64,000 nucleotides of DNA from Przewalskia tangutica. Lineage: Eukaryota > Streptophyta > Magnoliopsida > Solanales > Solanaceae. Position numbers and translations under genes: made by a program. Below are positions 63,474 through 64,000 of this stretch, piece by piece. How positions within the stretch are numbered: the stretch's first letter is position 1; every line of letters begins with the position of its first letter. The notes under the pieces are model-generated. The model saw nothing but the letters and a program-made list of their open reading frames with translations. It did not search any database and had not been told where the DNA came from. Location of the stretch: contig CM056726.1 in the NCBI GenBank assembly GCA_029844215.1, positions 37,441,001-37,505,000 on the forward strand. Reading direction: 5' to 3'.

Positions 63474-64000
63474 TAAATAATATGATCATACCACATCGGT
63501 GCTCAGTAAAAACTATCCACTTTGCAAGAATAACGGGTCTTCGTGCAACTGTCTTAGCAACTTAGCTCCTTCATTGTCAGCAAGATCTTCCCACATAATA
63601 AACAAGAAAAGTTTCTTCCTGAACAGATATGAGGTAAGACTGCGTACAATAACCTTTGTGGTCTTGTCCTTCCTCGGATTCCGCACATAGCGAGAGCTTA
63701 GTGCATCATGCGACATTTTTTTGTTTGACTGAAACTAAATGACTTGCTCTCCATAACTATGACCTCCCGGAATCTCTTTGTTAGATTGGCGGTGTATAAC
63801 ATTGACGCCACAATTTGCCACCACGCTAGCAAGTATGTAGTTATGAATAAGGTGGATATGTAATTAAATATCGGCATTACTTCGATAAGGTTTGCTTAAT
63901 TGGTGGAGCAAAGAGGCGAAGAACTAAAGAGGTAACTTACCAAATTCAACACCTCAGAAAATAAAATGTATTCAACCTCGCTGGAGCAGGTCACATTGTC
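63474..64000. other. flank of element G, partly unassigned
   Basis: A short minus-strand frame (63716-63513) contains MWEDLADNEGAKLLRQLHED. I do not recognise it, and half of it is SINE sequence. The region after 63725 shows no feature. Confidence 0.35.
63629..63725 (+). mobile_element. 3' end of a Solanaceae SINE
   Basis: Sequence of the type GTAAGACTGCGTACAATAAC, then CTTTGTGGTCTTGTCCTTCC, CCGCACATAGCGAGAGCTTA and GTGCATCATGCGACATTTTTTT. This is the 3' region of a common Solanaceae SINE family, ending in a T-run. The tRNA-like head is absent, so the copy is 5'-truncated. Confidence 0.7.

Overview
The window is nuclear DNA of a flowering plant, most likely Solanaceae. The signs are AT-rich intergenic DNA, spliced plant genes, MITEs, Solanaceae-type SINEs (including an Au-type tail) and long-LTR retrotransposons whose primer sites resemble initiator-tRNA-Met sites. 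The genus cannot be decided from the sequence alone. There are no bacterial features, CRISPR arrays, rRNA genes or functional tRNA genes.

Layout. (1) 1-4800: intergenic DNA with two MITEs, then a decayed, 5'-truncated 3' end of an OSCA/CSC1-like calcium-channel gene (+ strand). (2) About 4800-37605: one decayed RTE-type LINE (+ strand) split by a stack of long-LTR retroelements. Solo LTR A (7698-11542, duplication GTAGG) and element B (11623-37405, duplication ACTTG) inserted 75 bp apart in the LINE. Element C (12740 to about 19210) lies in one LTR of B. Solo LTR E (22415-34366, duplication CAAGT) lies in the other LTR of B, and element F (about 24163-33165) lies inside E. LINE sequence resumes exactly at 37411. 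A to F look like one pol-less group: LTRs of about 3-4.2 kb around internal regions of only 1-2 kb that hold at most gag remnants. (3) 37740-38570: a long inverted-repeat (MULE-like) element. (4) 39787-50899, minus strand: the only gene that looks intact, a 10-exon gene for a protein of about 1000 residues with C-terminal tandem BRCT domains (DNA-damage response). Its introns carry SINE, L1 and Stowaway insertions, and its promoter has an E2F-type site and Site II motifs. (5) 51100-51505: a foldback MITE. (6) 51869-63473, minus strand: two Copia elements. H (51869-58453) keeps one reading frame almost throughout but carries several nonsense codons; it sits in the 3' LTR of the older, frameshifted element G (to 63473). 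(7) 63474-64000: flanking DNA with a SINE 3' end.

I see no undescribed defence or biosynthetic system. The points most worth following up are the pol-less giant-LTR family with ABA-type G-boxes, LTR-LTR differences in F concentrated at CHG-type motifs, a chimeric LTR junction in the stack, and a truncated Copia LTR whose U3 and TATA box face the BRCT gene. Exon coordinates were deduced by eye from splice consensus and frame continuity.
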